A stretch of 64,000 nt of DNA. It comes from Vicinamibacterales bacterium (GTDB lineage Bacteria > Acidobacteriota > Vicinamibacteria > Vicinamibacterales > UBA8438). The position numbers and the translations under genes were made by a program. The stretch spans positions 20,295 to 84,294 of the forward strand of contig CATQHX010000001.1 of NCBI GenBank assembly GCA_958296065.1, given 5' to 3'. The notes beneath the pieces were generated by a model. It saw only the letters and a list, made by a program, of their open reading frames with translations. It ran no database searches and was not told the DNA's origin. This document shows, one piece after another, positions 8,426 to 16,387 of this stretch. The number at the start of each line of letters is the position of its first letter. Position 1 is the first letter of the stretch.

Positions 8426-9778
8426 TCAGTCCGATCCCGCTCCGGACTCGGTGGCGAAACCCTTCTCCCGCCAGGCAAGCGTCCCGCCGGTGATGCTCCG
8501 CACGTTGCGATAGCCGAGCGACTTCAGGAACAGCAGCCCCGACAGCGACGCGTTCCCGCGCTGGCAGACGCTCAGAATCGGCGCGTCCCGATCTTCCGGC
8601 AACCCCGCGTGATTCTCGGGAAGCTGCGCCAGAGGCCGGTTCACGGCGCCCGGCACGTGGGCCTCCTCGTACTGCTTCGGCGGCCGGACGTCGATCACGA
8701 ACGGCCTGCCATTCTGCAGTTGCGCGTGGGCGGTCTCGACATCGATGGTCAGGTCCGGGTTGCCCCGCACGTTCTCCACCATCGTGTCGAGCAGCGGGTT
8801 GCGCGGCACGGCCGCGGGCTTCGCCTCCTGCGCCACGAGCCCCGGCAGGTGCTTGACCACCGACGACGCGTACTTGAAGGCATTGTCGGGGAAGATCACC
8901 ACCACGACGTTGCCCGGCTCGTCCGCCACCAGGTCGAACGCACCCTGCAGGGCCATCGCCGAGCTCGGTCCCGCGACGATGCTCTCCTCCCTGTTCAGCC
9001 TGAGACAGAGATCGAACGCCGTCTGGTTGTGGACCTCGATCATGCCGTCGTACTCGTCCGGCACGAAGAGCTTCGTCTGCTGAAGCTGGCGAAGACTGCG
9101 GACGCCCGGGATGTCGTGCCCTTCGTTCGGATAGACGCCGAGCACCCGGACCGCCGAACGCTGGGCCTTGAGAAAGCGGCCCGTGCCCGTGATGGTGCCG
9201 CAGGTGCCGAGTCCGGCGACGAAATGGGTGACCTTCCCGCCGGTCTGGCGCCAGATCTCCGGTCCCGTCGTCTTGTAGTGCGCCTCGGGGTTCGCCTCGT
9301 TGACGTACTGGTTGAGCATGTGGAAATCCGGACGCTCCCCGATCTCCATCGCCCTCGCAATCGCCCCCTCCGGCGCCCCGGGGGCCGGACACAGGGTGTC
9401 CGCCAGCTCCATCACGTCCGCGCCGAAGAAGCGCAGCATGGTCCGCTTCTCGAGCGGGATCTCGCTCGACAGTGGCGTCGTCAGCGAGTAGCCCCTCGCG
9501 TTCGCGATCATCGCCAGCGCCATGCCGGTGTTCCCCGAGGTCGGCTCCACCAGCTTCTGCTTGTCCTGCACCGTCCGCCGCGCTTCCCCGTCCGCGATCA
9601 GGTTGGCCGCCACGCGATCCTTGACCGCCCCGAACGGGTTGTACCACTCGAGCTTGGCGTAGACAGCGGTGTGACGGAACGGCGTGACCCGGTTCAGGCG
9701 GACCAGCGGGGTCGGGTTGTCGGCGCCGGAAAGCAGGCCGAGAATCGAGTCGTAGACACGCAGCCCGTGGTCATCCAT
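8426..9778 (-). CDS. cysM: CysM-type cysteine synthase fused to a rhodanese domain
   Basis: This 450-residue fusion joins a PLP-dependent cysteine synthase (about residues 1-330) to a rhodanese domain (about 345-445). The synthase has Lys53 in NPFGAVKDRVA, the substrate loop EPTSGNTGMALAM, and the PLP-phosphate loop GLGTCGTITGTGRFLK. The rhodanese has IDVRPPKQYEEAHVPGAVN and active Cys405 in LSVCQRGNASLSG. Gene order with a JAMM protease, CysO-like carrier and MoeZ matches the O-phosphoserine/CysO pathway of Mycobacterium, so the sulfur donor is probably the carrier thiocarboxylate. The rhodanese fusion is additional to that on MoeZ. It is the first gene of the operon. A small hairpin lies in its leader at 9831-9851. 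Confidence 0.93.
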   Translation of the reverse strand: MDDHGLRVYDSILGLLSGADNPTPLVRLNRVTPFRHTAVYAKLEWYNPFGAVKDRVAANLIADGEARRTVQDKQKLVEPTSGNTGMALAMIANARGYSLTTPLSSEIPLEKRTMLRFFGADVMELADTLCPAPGAPEGAIARAMEIGERPDFHMLNQYVNEANPEAHYKTTGPEIWRQTGGKVTHFVAGLGTCGTITGTGRFLKAQRSAVRVLGVYPNEGHDIPGVRSLRQLQQTKLFVPDEYDGMIEVHNQTAFDLCLRLNREESIVAGPSSAMALQGAFDLVADEPGNVVVVIFPDNAFKYASSVVKHLPGLVAQEAKPAAVPRNPLLDTMVENVRGNPDLTIDVETAHAQLQNGRPFVIDVRPPKQYEEAHVPGAVNRPLAQLPENHAGLPEDRDAPILSVCQRGNASLSGLLFLKSLGYRNVRSITGGTLAWREKGFATESGAGSD

Positions 9779-9984
9779 AGCCTTCTGATCCTACCCGATC
9801 ACGACCCGCCCGCCCTGCTTGGCGAAGACCCCCGCGAGGACTCTTCGCGGGCCTGGGGGACAGTCGCTTGCGCCCCCTTCCGGAAACGCCCCGGACCCGC
9901 TCGACGACGAGGATGGACCGATCCCGGCAGTGCGAAACGGATCGCGTTGGCGTATGGTAGCGAGCAGCAAGGAGGGCGACGACC

Positions 9985-11796
9985 ATGCCGAACCGACACC
10001 TGACGCTCGCGAGCCTGCTTTTCGGCCTCGCCGTCCTGGCCTTCTCGCCCCTGCTGAGCGCGCAGCAGGGCGAGACGACCACCCGCGAGACGCGGGCGTT
10101 CGTGCCGGTCACCGACGAGATGCTGCGGAACCCCGACCCCGGTGACTGGCTGATGACCCATCGGACGTACGACTTCCAGGCGTACAGCCCGCTGGACGAG
10201 ATCGACCGGGACAACGTCCACACGCTCCAGGTGGCCTGGATGCGGGCGATGGACGAAGGACCGCAGCAGACCCAGCCGCTCGTCTACGACGGCGTGATGT
10301 ACCTCGCGAACAACGACGATCACATCCAGGCGCTCGACGCGACGACCGGCGATCTGCTCTGGGACTACCGGCGCCGGCTGCCCGACGACCTGCGCCAGTA
10401 CGTCACGCTGGGCAACCGGACCCGGAACCTGGCGATCCACGGCAATCACATCTACCACCTGACGGCCGACGCGCACCTGCTGGCCCTGGACGCGCGCACC
10501 GGCGAAGTGGCCTTCGACACCGAGATGGCCGACTACCGCGCGGGAATCACACACTCGACGGGCGCCATGGTCATCGACGGCAGGGTGCTCGCCGGAAGGG
10601 CCTGCTTCCCCACCGACATCCCGGCGCGCTGCTTCATCTCGGCCCACGATGCGGACACCGGAGAGGAGCTCTGGCGGGTCTACACGGCGGCCGGCGCGGA
10701 CGACCCCGGCGGACAGACCTGGGGCAACGTGCCGACGTCGCAACGGAGCCACGTGTCGGCGTGGGGCGCCCCGGGCAGCTACGATCCGGAGCTCGGCCTC
10801 ATCTACTGGGGCATCGCCGTCCCGATGCCCTATACCCGCATCATGCGCCGCGGCACGTGGGACGTCGGCGACCGCACGCCGTGCGAGCTGTACTCCAACT
10901 CCACGGTGGCGCTCGCGGTCGACACGGGCCAGATGGAGTGGTACTACCAGCACCTCCCCTGCGACGACTGGGACCAGGACTTCGTCCAGGAGCGCACCCT
11001 CATCGACACGGTGGTCGCCCCCGACCCCGAGGCGGTGATGTGGATCAACCCGCGCCTCGCCGGCACCGCCGGGGAGCGCAAGGTCGCCGTAACGATAGGC
11101 GAGCCGGGCGGGCTGTTCGTCCTCGACCGCGAGACCGGCGAGTTCCTGTGGGCCACGCCGCTGCCCTACACGAGCACCGAGCGGTTCGTCATCCGCGACA
11201 TCGACCCGGAAACCGGACAGGTCTTCATCAACATGGACCTGGTGGCGCGCGAAATTGGCGACCAGTTCATCATCTGCGGGCACAACGTGAAGGGCTGGTG
11301 GTCGTGGTCGTACAGCCCGCGGACCGGACTGCTCTACATTCCGATCAATCGATCGTGTCTCAACCAGACCGCCAACGATCGGACGGCCACGGGAACGAGC
11401 CCGCGGTTCACGCAGCCCGAGCCGGGCTTCGAGGAGGACGGCCACCTGACCGAGGTGCGGGCGGTGGACATCTCGACCGGGCGCGAGGCGTGGCGCTACA
11501 CGCAGCGGGCGCCGAACGCCGGGTCGACGCTCGCCACCGCCGGCAACGTGGTCTTCCACGGAGACCTCAACCGGCGCTACCGCGCCTTCGACGCCGAGAC
11601 CGGGGACGTGCTGTGGGAGACGATCCTGGGCAGCCAGATCACCGGCTTCCCGGTCACCTACGAGGCAGGCGGGAAGCAGTACCTGACCGTGCCGGTGGGC
11701 GGCGCGGCGATATTTCGGATGAGCAACTACGCGCCGGAGCTGGAGGCTCCGATGGGCAGCAACATGCTGGTCACGTTCACGCTGCCGCCTTCCTGA
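9985..11796 (+). CDS. Exported PQQ-dependent (quinoprotein) alcohol dehydrogenase-like protein
   Basis: This 603-residue periplasmic protein has a cleavable signal peptide (hydrophobic LASLLFGLAVLAFSPLLSAQQ) and an eight-bladed propeller of the PQQ alcohol dehydrogenase type. Visible landmarks include NNDDHIQALDATTGDLLWDY, the conserved GLIYWGIAVPMP strand, and DDWDQDFV, corresponding to the catalytic Asp region of methanol/ethanol dehydrogenases. Several blades end in tryptophan-docking GxxxW motifs. The vicinal Cys-Cys disulfide of classical MDH is not seen, and no cytochrome c domain or partner gene is present. A good Shine-Dalgarno (AAGGAGG) precedes the ATG by about 8 bases. The substrate is unknown. 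Confidence 0.85.
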   Translation: MPNRHLTLASLLFGLAVLAFSPLLSAQQGETTTRETRAFVPVTDEMLRNPDPGDWLMTHRTYDFQAYSPLDEIDRDNVHTLQVAWMRAMDEGPQQTQPLVYDGVMYLANNDDHIQALDATTGDLLWDYRRRLPDDLRQYVTLGNRTRNLAIHGNHIYHLTADAHLLALDARTGEVAFDTEMADYRAGITHSTGAMVIDGRVLAGRACFPTDIPARCFISAHDADTGEELWRVYTAAGADDPGGQTWGNVPTSQRSHVSAWGAPGSYDPELGLIYWGIAVPMPYTRIMRRGTWDVGDRTPCELYSNSTVALAVDTGQMEWYYQHLPCDDWDQDFVQERTLIDTVVAPDPEAVMWINPRLAGTAGERKVAVTIGEPGGLFVLDRETGEFLWATPLPYTSTERFVIRDIDPETGQVFINMDLVAREIGDQFIICGHNVKGWWSWSYSPRTGLLYIPINRSCLNQTANDRTATGTSPRFTQPEPGFEEDGHLTEVRAVDISTGREAWRYTQRAPNAGSTLATAGNVVFHGDLNRRYRAFDAETGDVLWETILGSQITGFPVTYEAGGKQYLTVPVGGAAIFRMSNYAPELEAPMGSNMLVTFTLPPS

Positions 11797-11868
11797 GAAC
11801 GCGCGCCGGGACCCGGCGGAAGCAGAGCGGCGAACTGCCGGCCAGCCGGATCGCGGCTGAGGGGATGC

Positions 11869-12120
11869 TCAGTCGACGGTGGCCGCGTGCCGCTCGAGCG
11901 CAACCAGGTCCTCGTAGCCCATGCTGTCGAGGTACTCGCGGACCCGGCGCACGGCTCCCGCCGGGGACGACGCCGAGAGCGACGCCGTCACCGGCGGCGT
12001 GTCGTCGTCGAGCACCAGGAAGGCCTGCGCCTCGAACGATTCCTCGGCAACGGCGTGGGGTTGCGCGCAGCATGCGATCTCGATGCGGTGCGGTCCCGAT
12101 TTGTAACGCAGCAGGTCCAT
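11869..12120 (-). CDS. Small hypothetical protein
   Basis: This 83-residue soluble protein is not recognised. It begins MDLLRYKSGPHRIEI, has a CCAQPH cluster near residue 16, and ends with a probable helix (VRRVREYLDSMGYEDLVAL). The frame is open further upstream to 12291, but the ATG at 12120 is preferred because GGAGGAACGG sits directly before it and the upstream part overlaps the divergent aminotransferase start. It is convergent with the quinoprotein gene. No function can be inferred. Confidence 0.55.
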   Translation of the reverse strand: MDLLRYKSGPHRIEIACCAQPHAVAEESFEAQAFLVLDDDTPPVTASLSASSPAGAVRRVREYLDSMGYEDLVALERHAATVD

Positions 12121-12289
12121 CCGTTCCTCCACCTGAACGGCCGCCCGGCAGGGCGAAGGGACAGCACGCGCCGCCGCCAGTGGCAACGCGTCTGCCCGTA
12201 GTCCGTATCGGCTCGGCGCACCGGACGCGACACCCCTGCATGGCTCTCGCGTTCCCCGGCGAGCCGATTGCCCGTTGTACGATCCCACC

Positions 12290-13444
12290 ATGAGAGTCCC
12301 ACCCTTCGAGCTCGAGCGCTTTCAGTCGGTTCACGAACATCAGGTCGAGATCAACCTGACGGAGAGCGGTGTGGAGCCGCTGGAAGCGGGCGAGCTCCTC
12401 GGACCGGACGCTGCCGCGGCGCTGCTCGGCCAGCCGCTCGCCTATACCCAGTCGAACGGCACCCCGGAGCTGCGCGCCGCCGTGGCGAACACGTTCCCGG
12501 GAGCCACCGAAGAGCACGTGCTCGTCGCCAACGGCGGCGCCGAGGCCAACTTCGTCGCCTGCTGGCGCCTGATCGAGCCGGGCGACGAGGTGGTGGTAAT
12601 GCAGCCGAACTACGGGCAGGTGCAGGGTCTGGCTGAAGGGTTCGGCGCCCTGACAAGGCCCTGGCCGCTGCGCGAGGAGCGGGCCGTACCGACACCCCGC
12701 TGGACGCCCGATGTCGACGAGCTGCGCACGCTGGTGACCGATCGCACGAAGCTGGTCGCCATCTGCAATCCGAACAACCCGACCGGGGCGCGGCTGACCG
12801 AAGCCGAGGTGGCGGCGGTCTGCGAGGTCGCGGAGAAGCACGGCGCCTGGGTGCTCTCGGACGAGATCTATCGAGGCGCCGAGCACGATGGCGTGGAGAC
12901 GCCAAGCGTGTGGGGCCGAACCGAGCGGGCGATCGTCACCGGCGGCCTGTCGAAGGCCTACGGGCTGCCGGGGCTGCGCATCGGCTGGGCGGTCTCCGCA
13001 CGGGGCACCGTGACCGACCTCTGGAGCCGCCGCGACTACACGACGATCGCACCGAGCGCGCTGAGCGACCGGCTCGCCCGCCATGCTCTGACTCCGGCTC
13101 GCCGGACGGCCCTGCTGGAGCGCACCCGCCGGATGATCGCCGGCAACTTGCCGATCGTCGGCGCCTGGCTCGAAGCGCACGCCGGAGATCTCGCGTGGGT
13201 GCCCCCCGAGGCCGGGGCGATTGGATTCGTCCGCTACGGCCACGACATAGGCTCGACCGCGCTCGCCGACCGGCTGCGGCAAACCGCGGGAGTGCTGATC
13301 GTGCCCGGCGACCACTTCGGATTCGACGGCTACCTGCGGATCGGTTACGGCGGCCGCGCCGCGTCCCTGCGAGAGGGATTGGCCCGGCTCGACCGCGTAC
13401 TGGCCGCTGTGCCGCGGACCGCAGCGGCACCCGCCGGCGCCTGA
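12290..13444 (+). CDS. PLP-dependent class I/II aminotransferase
   Basis: This 384-residue fold-type I aminotransferase has the hallmarks of the aspartate aminotransferase superfamily: AYTQSNGTPELRAAVA, the VVVMQPNYGQVQGL segment, the cofactor-binding AICNPNNPTGARLT, the Asp-Tyr pair in LSDEIYRGAEHDG, the PLP lysine in TGGLSKAYGLPGLRIGWAV, and a C-terminal DGYLRIGYGGR with the carboxylate-binding Arg. The amino-acid substrate cannot be told from sequence. It starts at ATG 12290. An in-frame TTG at 12275 is less likely. A CoA-transferase gene follows after 30 bases, so the two may act in one degradative route. Confidence 0.85.
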   Translation: MRVPPFELERFQSVHEHQVEINLTESGVEPLEAGELLGPDAAAALLGQPLAYTQSNGTPELRAAVANTFPGATEEHVLVANGGAEANFVACWRLIEPGDEVVVMQPNYGQVQGLAEGFGALTRPWPLREERAVPTPRWTPDVDELRTLVTDRTKLVAICNPNNPTGARLTEAEVAAVCEVAEKHGAWVLSDEIYRGAEHDGVETPSVWGRTERAIVTGGLSKAYGLPGLRIGWAVSARGTVTDLWSRRDYTTIAPSALSDRLARHALTPARRTALLERTRRMIAGNLPIVGAWLEAHAGDLAWVPPEAGAIGFVRYGHDIGSTALADRLRQTAGVLIVPGDHFGFDGYLRIGYGGRAASLREGLARLDRVLAAVPRTAAAPAGA

Positions 13445-13474
13445 CTCGCAGGGAGTAGAAGGAACCCGACGACG

Positions 13475-14689
13475 ATGACCGATCAACAGAAGACAACCCC
13501 TGCGCCCGGCGCGCTCGACGGCCTGACGGTGCTCGACCTGACCCGCGTGCTCTCCGGCCCCTACTGCACGATGATGCTCGCCGACATGGGGGCTCGCGTC
13601 ATCAAGGTGGAGCAACCGGGCAAGGGAGACGACACGCGGGGGTGGGGCCCGCCCTTCCAGAACGGCGAGAGCTCCTACTTCATGAGCATCAACCGCAACA
13701 AGGAGAGTCTCACCCTCAACCTCAAGCACCCGGACGGGCGGCGAGTGCTCGACGCGCTGATCGAGCGCGCCGATGTCCTGGTCGAGAACTTCCGGCCAGG
13801 CACGCTGGAGCGGATGGGATTGGGTTACGCGGATCTCTCGGAACGGCGGCCCGGCCTCGTCTACTGCTCGATCTCCGGATTCGGCCAGACCGGTCCCCGA
13901 CGGCGCGAGCCGGGTTATGACGCGGTGATGCAGGGCGAGGGCGGCCTGATGAGCATCACCGGCGCGGCGGACGGCCCCGGCTACCGGCTGGGAGTGGCGA
14001 TAGCCGACATCGCCTCGGGCATGTTCTCGGCCTACGGCGTCGCCGTCGCCCTGCTCGCCCGTCACCGAACGGGCCGCGGCCAGTTCGTCGACGTCGGCAT
14101 GCTGGACTCGGTGGCCGCGCTGCTCACCTATCAGGCGGGCATCTACTTCGCCACCGGAAAGCCCCCGGGACGTCTCGGCAACCTGCACCCGACGATCACG
14201 CCGTACGAAACGCTGGAAGCGGCCGACGGCGACCTGGTCGTGGCGGTCGGGAACGACCAGCTCTGGCGCACCTTCTGTGGCGTACTCGGCCTCGATTCGC
14301 TGGCCGACGACCCCCGCTTCCGAACCAACAAGGACCGCGTCGGCGCTCGTCAGGCTCTGCGCCCGCTACTCGTGGAGCGGTTGCGTACCCGTCCGGCCGC
14401 GGAGTGGCTGACGGACCTGAAGGCCGCCGGCGTGCCGTGCGGCGGTGTCCGCGATTTCGAGCAGGTGCTGACCGACCCCCAGATCGTCGAGCGGGCGATG
14501 GTCATCGCCCTCGAGCATCCCGTGGCCGGGGCGATTCGCCAGCTCGGGGTCCCGGTCAAGCTCGGCGACAACCCCGGAGCGGTGCGCACGCCGCCGCCGG
14601 TTCTGGGCGAGCACACCGACCAGATTCTCGCCGAGCTCGGCTACTCGGCCGCGGACGTCGAGCGCCTGCGGACCGATGGCGCGGTCTGA
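13475..14689 (+). CDS. CaiB/BaiF family III CoA-transferase
   Basis: This 404-residue protein is a class III CoA-transferase, the family of formyl-CoA, carnitine-CoA and 2-methylacyl-CoA enzymes. It moves CoA between carboxylic acids through a mixed anhydride on an aspartate. It shows VLDLTRVLSGPYCTMMLADMGA, the FMSINRNKESLTLNLKHPDG segment, ENFRPGTLERMGLGY, SISGFGQTGP, and the putative catalytic Asp in REPGYDAVMQGEGG. It starts with an ATG after AGGAACCCG, 30 bases downstream of the aminotransferase. Both genes may belong to catabolism of an amino-acid-derived acid, but the substrate is not identifiable. Confidence 0.88.
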   Translation: MTDQQKTTPAPGALDGLTVLDLTRVLSGPYCTMMLADMGARVIKVEQPGKGDDTRGWGPPFQNGESSYFMSINRNKESLTLNLKHPDGRRVLDALIERADVLVENFRPGTLERMGLGYADLSERRPGLVYCSISGFGQTGPRRREPGYDAVMQGEGGLMSITGAADGPGYRLGVAIADIASGMFSAYGVAVALLARHRTGRGQFVDVGMLDSVAALLTYQAGIYFATGKPPGRLGNLHPTITPYETLEAADGDLVVAVGNDQLWRTFCGVLGLDSLADDPRFRTNKDRVGARQALRPLLVERLRTRPAAEWLTDLKAAGVPCGGVRDFEQVLTDPQIVERAMVIALEHPVAGAIRQLGVPVKLGDNPGAVRTPPPVLGEHTDQILAELGYSAADVERLRTDGAV

Positions 14690-14735
14690 TTCGACCAGGA
14701 CTCTGCGCCGCGGGAACGGGGCGACGGTTTCCCGG

Positions 14736-15164
14736 CTACCTTTCGACCAGCGGCGCCAGCGAGGCCAGCAGGAAGTCCAGCAACGGCTCCTCGCCGACCT
14801 CCCCGATGACCGGATGCCGCGCGACTATCCGCTCGTCGCGGAGCACGCGCCGGCCCCGCACGTACGCCGTCCGCCCCACCAGCGCGGGCGGCTGCTGGCT
14901 GGTGTCGAGCGACAACTCGATTGCGTTGTCGCCCGAGGTCGCAGCTACCAGGCGTACCGCTCCGGCCGGCGTCTCGACCGCGAAGCGATAACCCTCCGCC
15001 CTGAGCGCGGAGGCCACAGTCCTGAACAGCGGCGCCGCCACCGTGCCGAGGACCCTGTCCCCGTCCGCCTCGGCCGCCGCCACGTCGTCGCGCCTGTGGC
15101 GGGCCCGTGCCCGGGCGTCGTCGATGGTACGCCGCACGCGACGGCGAACTTCTCCGGTGTCCAT
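14736..15164 (-). CDS. Conserved hypothetical protein
   Basis: This 142-residue protein is not recognised. Its N-terminus is a charged helix (MDTGEVRRRVRRTIDDARARARHRRDD). A central alpha/beta-like region (VASALRAEGYRFAVETPAGAVRLVAA) follows, and the end is LLDFLLASLAPLVER. It is the third gene of an apparent unit with the regulator at 15616-16290 and the protein at 15173-15601, separated by only 8 bases from the latter. Its function may be tied to whatever metal the DtxR-type regulator senses, but this is only positional. Confidence 0.6.
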   Translation of the reverse strand: MDTGEVRRRVRRTIDDARARARHRRDDVAAAEADGDRVLGTVAAPLFRTVASALRAEGYRFAVETPAGAVRLVAATSGDNAIELSLDTSQQPPALVGRTAYVRGRRVLRDERIVARHPVIGEVGEEPLLDFLLASLAPLVER

Positions 15165-15172
15165 GTCGTCCG

Positions 15173-15601
15173 TCAGCTCCGCGGCACGACGCCCGCCTCG
15201 TAGATCCGTACCAACTCGATCAGCTTGTAGCCGCGAGTCTGATAGGGCGGGATCACGCGCTGGGTGTGCAGGTACTGGATCATGCCCTCGTCCACGTAGT
15301 CCGGCTCGCCCAGATCCGGCTCTGCCGTCAGGGCGGCCCCCAACCCCTCCAGCGTCATCGCCGGCTCCGCGATGGTGCGCCGAATGGGGATCATGCCCAA
15401 CAGGCGGCGGTGCTCCTGCCGTTCGCGGGTGCGGAAGCCGACGTAGATCTCGTTGCTGATGAAGTTGTAGTCGACCTCCGCCCGCGTCGCATCGGCGTCC
15501 TCGACCCGGACGAACGCGATGTCGTGCTGCTCGGCGAGCCACGCGAGCAACTGCTCGGTGAAATCTCCCTCACCCGACCACCCCTCCCGATCCATGTCCA
15601 T
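15173..15601 (-). CDS. Conserved hypothetical protein
   Basis: This 142-residue acidic protein is not recognised. It contains LLAWLAEQHDIAFVRVED, NFISNEIYVGFRTR and a C-terminal GYKLIELVRIYEAGVV. No signal peptide or membrane segment is visible. The ATG at 15601 lies 14 bases after the stop of the DtxR/MntR-like regulator and its own stop is 8 bases before the next unknown gene, so the three are likely cotranscribed. Confidence 0.62.
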   Translation of the reverse strand: MDMDREGWSGEGDFTEQLLAWLAEQHDIAFVRVEDADATRAEVDYNFISNEIYVGFRTRERQEHRRLLGMIPIRRTIAEPAMTLEGLGAALTAEPDLGEPDYVDEGMIQYLHTQRVIPPYQTRGYKLIELVRIYEAGVVPRS

Positions 15602-15615
15602 CGCTCCCCGGGGTC

Positions 15616-16290
15616 TCAGCCGCCCGGTGCGACCAGCAGCTTCGCCGCCGCCCGCATCCCGATCATGACGGCCCGGTCGGACGCAATGCATACCTGCACG
15701 TGGTCGGCTGCCTCGTCCCGCACCGCGACCCGGAGCGACTGGCCCGGCGTCAGGTCGTGGCTCTCCAGGAACCGCAGGAACGCCGCATCCTGATCGGTCA
15801 CCCGCGACAGGACGACCGGCGTGTCCAGCGGACAGGTCAGCAGACTCTCATAGCGCGGCCGGGCGATCGCGCCGTCCGGATCGGGAATCGGATCTCCGTG
15901 AGGATCGACCGCCGGCCTCCCCAACATGGCGTCAATCCTTTCGATGAGGCCATCGGAGGCGGCATGCTCCAGCCGCTCCGCCTCGTCGTGCACCTCGGCC
16001 CAGCTCATGTCGAGGACCTTCACGAGAAACAGCTCGATCAGGCGGTGCCGCCGCAACACCAGCGCGGCCAGCTTGCGACCCGCCGCAGTCAGCCGGACCC
16101 CGGCGTACGGCTCATAGCGCACCAGCCCGGAATCGGCCAACGCCTTGACCATGGTGGTCGCGGTTCCCGGTGCGACGTGCAGGGCGCTCGCGAGCTGCCC
16201 CATCGGCACCAGGGTTCCCTCGTCGCCATGCGCCATCTCGGCCTGGTAGATGGCCTTGAGGTAGTTCTCGACCGTACTGGACGGCGGCAT
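15616..16290 (-). CDS. mntR: DtxR/MntR-family metal-dependent transcriptional regulator
   Basis: This 224-residue regulator has the N-terminal winged helix (STVENYLKAIYQAEM, then LASALHVAPGTATTMVKALADSGLVRYEPYAGVRLT), the metal-binding and dimerisation helices with His82 and Glu105/Glu108/His109 (VHDEAERLEHA), and a C-terminal SH3-like FeoA-type domain (TPGQSLRVAVRDEAADHV). The Cys102 of iron-sensing DtxR is replaced by Glu105, as in manganese-sensing MntR. The Asp/Glu pair at the MntR N-terminus (D8/E11) reads Asn/Lys here, so metal preference is uncertain. It lies downstream of the porin/cupredoxin/diheme genes and upstream of two unknown genes. Confidence 0.82.
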   Translation of the reverse strand: MPPSSTVENYLKAIYQAEMAHGDEGTLVPMGQLASALHVAPGTATTMVKALADSGLVRYEPYAGVRLTAAGRKLAALVLRRHRLIELFLVKVLDMSWAEVHDEAERLEHAASDGLIERIDAMLGRPAVDPHGDPIPDPDGAIARPRYESLLTCPLDTPVVLSRVTDQDAAFLRFLESHDLTPGQSLRVAVRDEAADHVQVCIASDRAVMIGMRAAAKLLVAPGG

Positions 16291-16387
16291 CGACGGCAAA
16301 GCGTACCACGGCGGTGGCCGGACGGACGCGGCGAATATGCGGCCCGCGCGCAACGGCGCTCGACAAGCCGCGAGGATCGCCGCACCG

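Noticed and set aside
11797..11868. Intrinsic terminator between the quinoprotein gene and the convergent small gene
   Set aside because: A short CCGGG/CCCGG inverted repeat exists, but it has a two-base loop and no following T-run.
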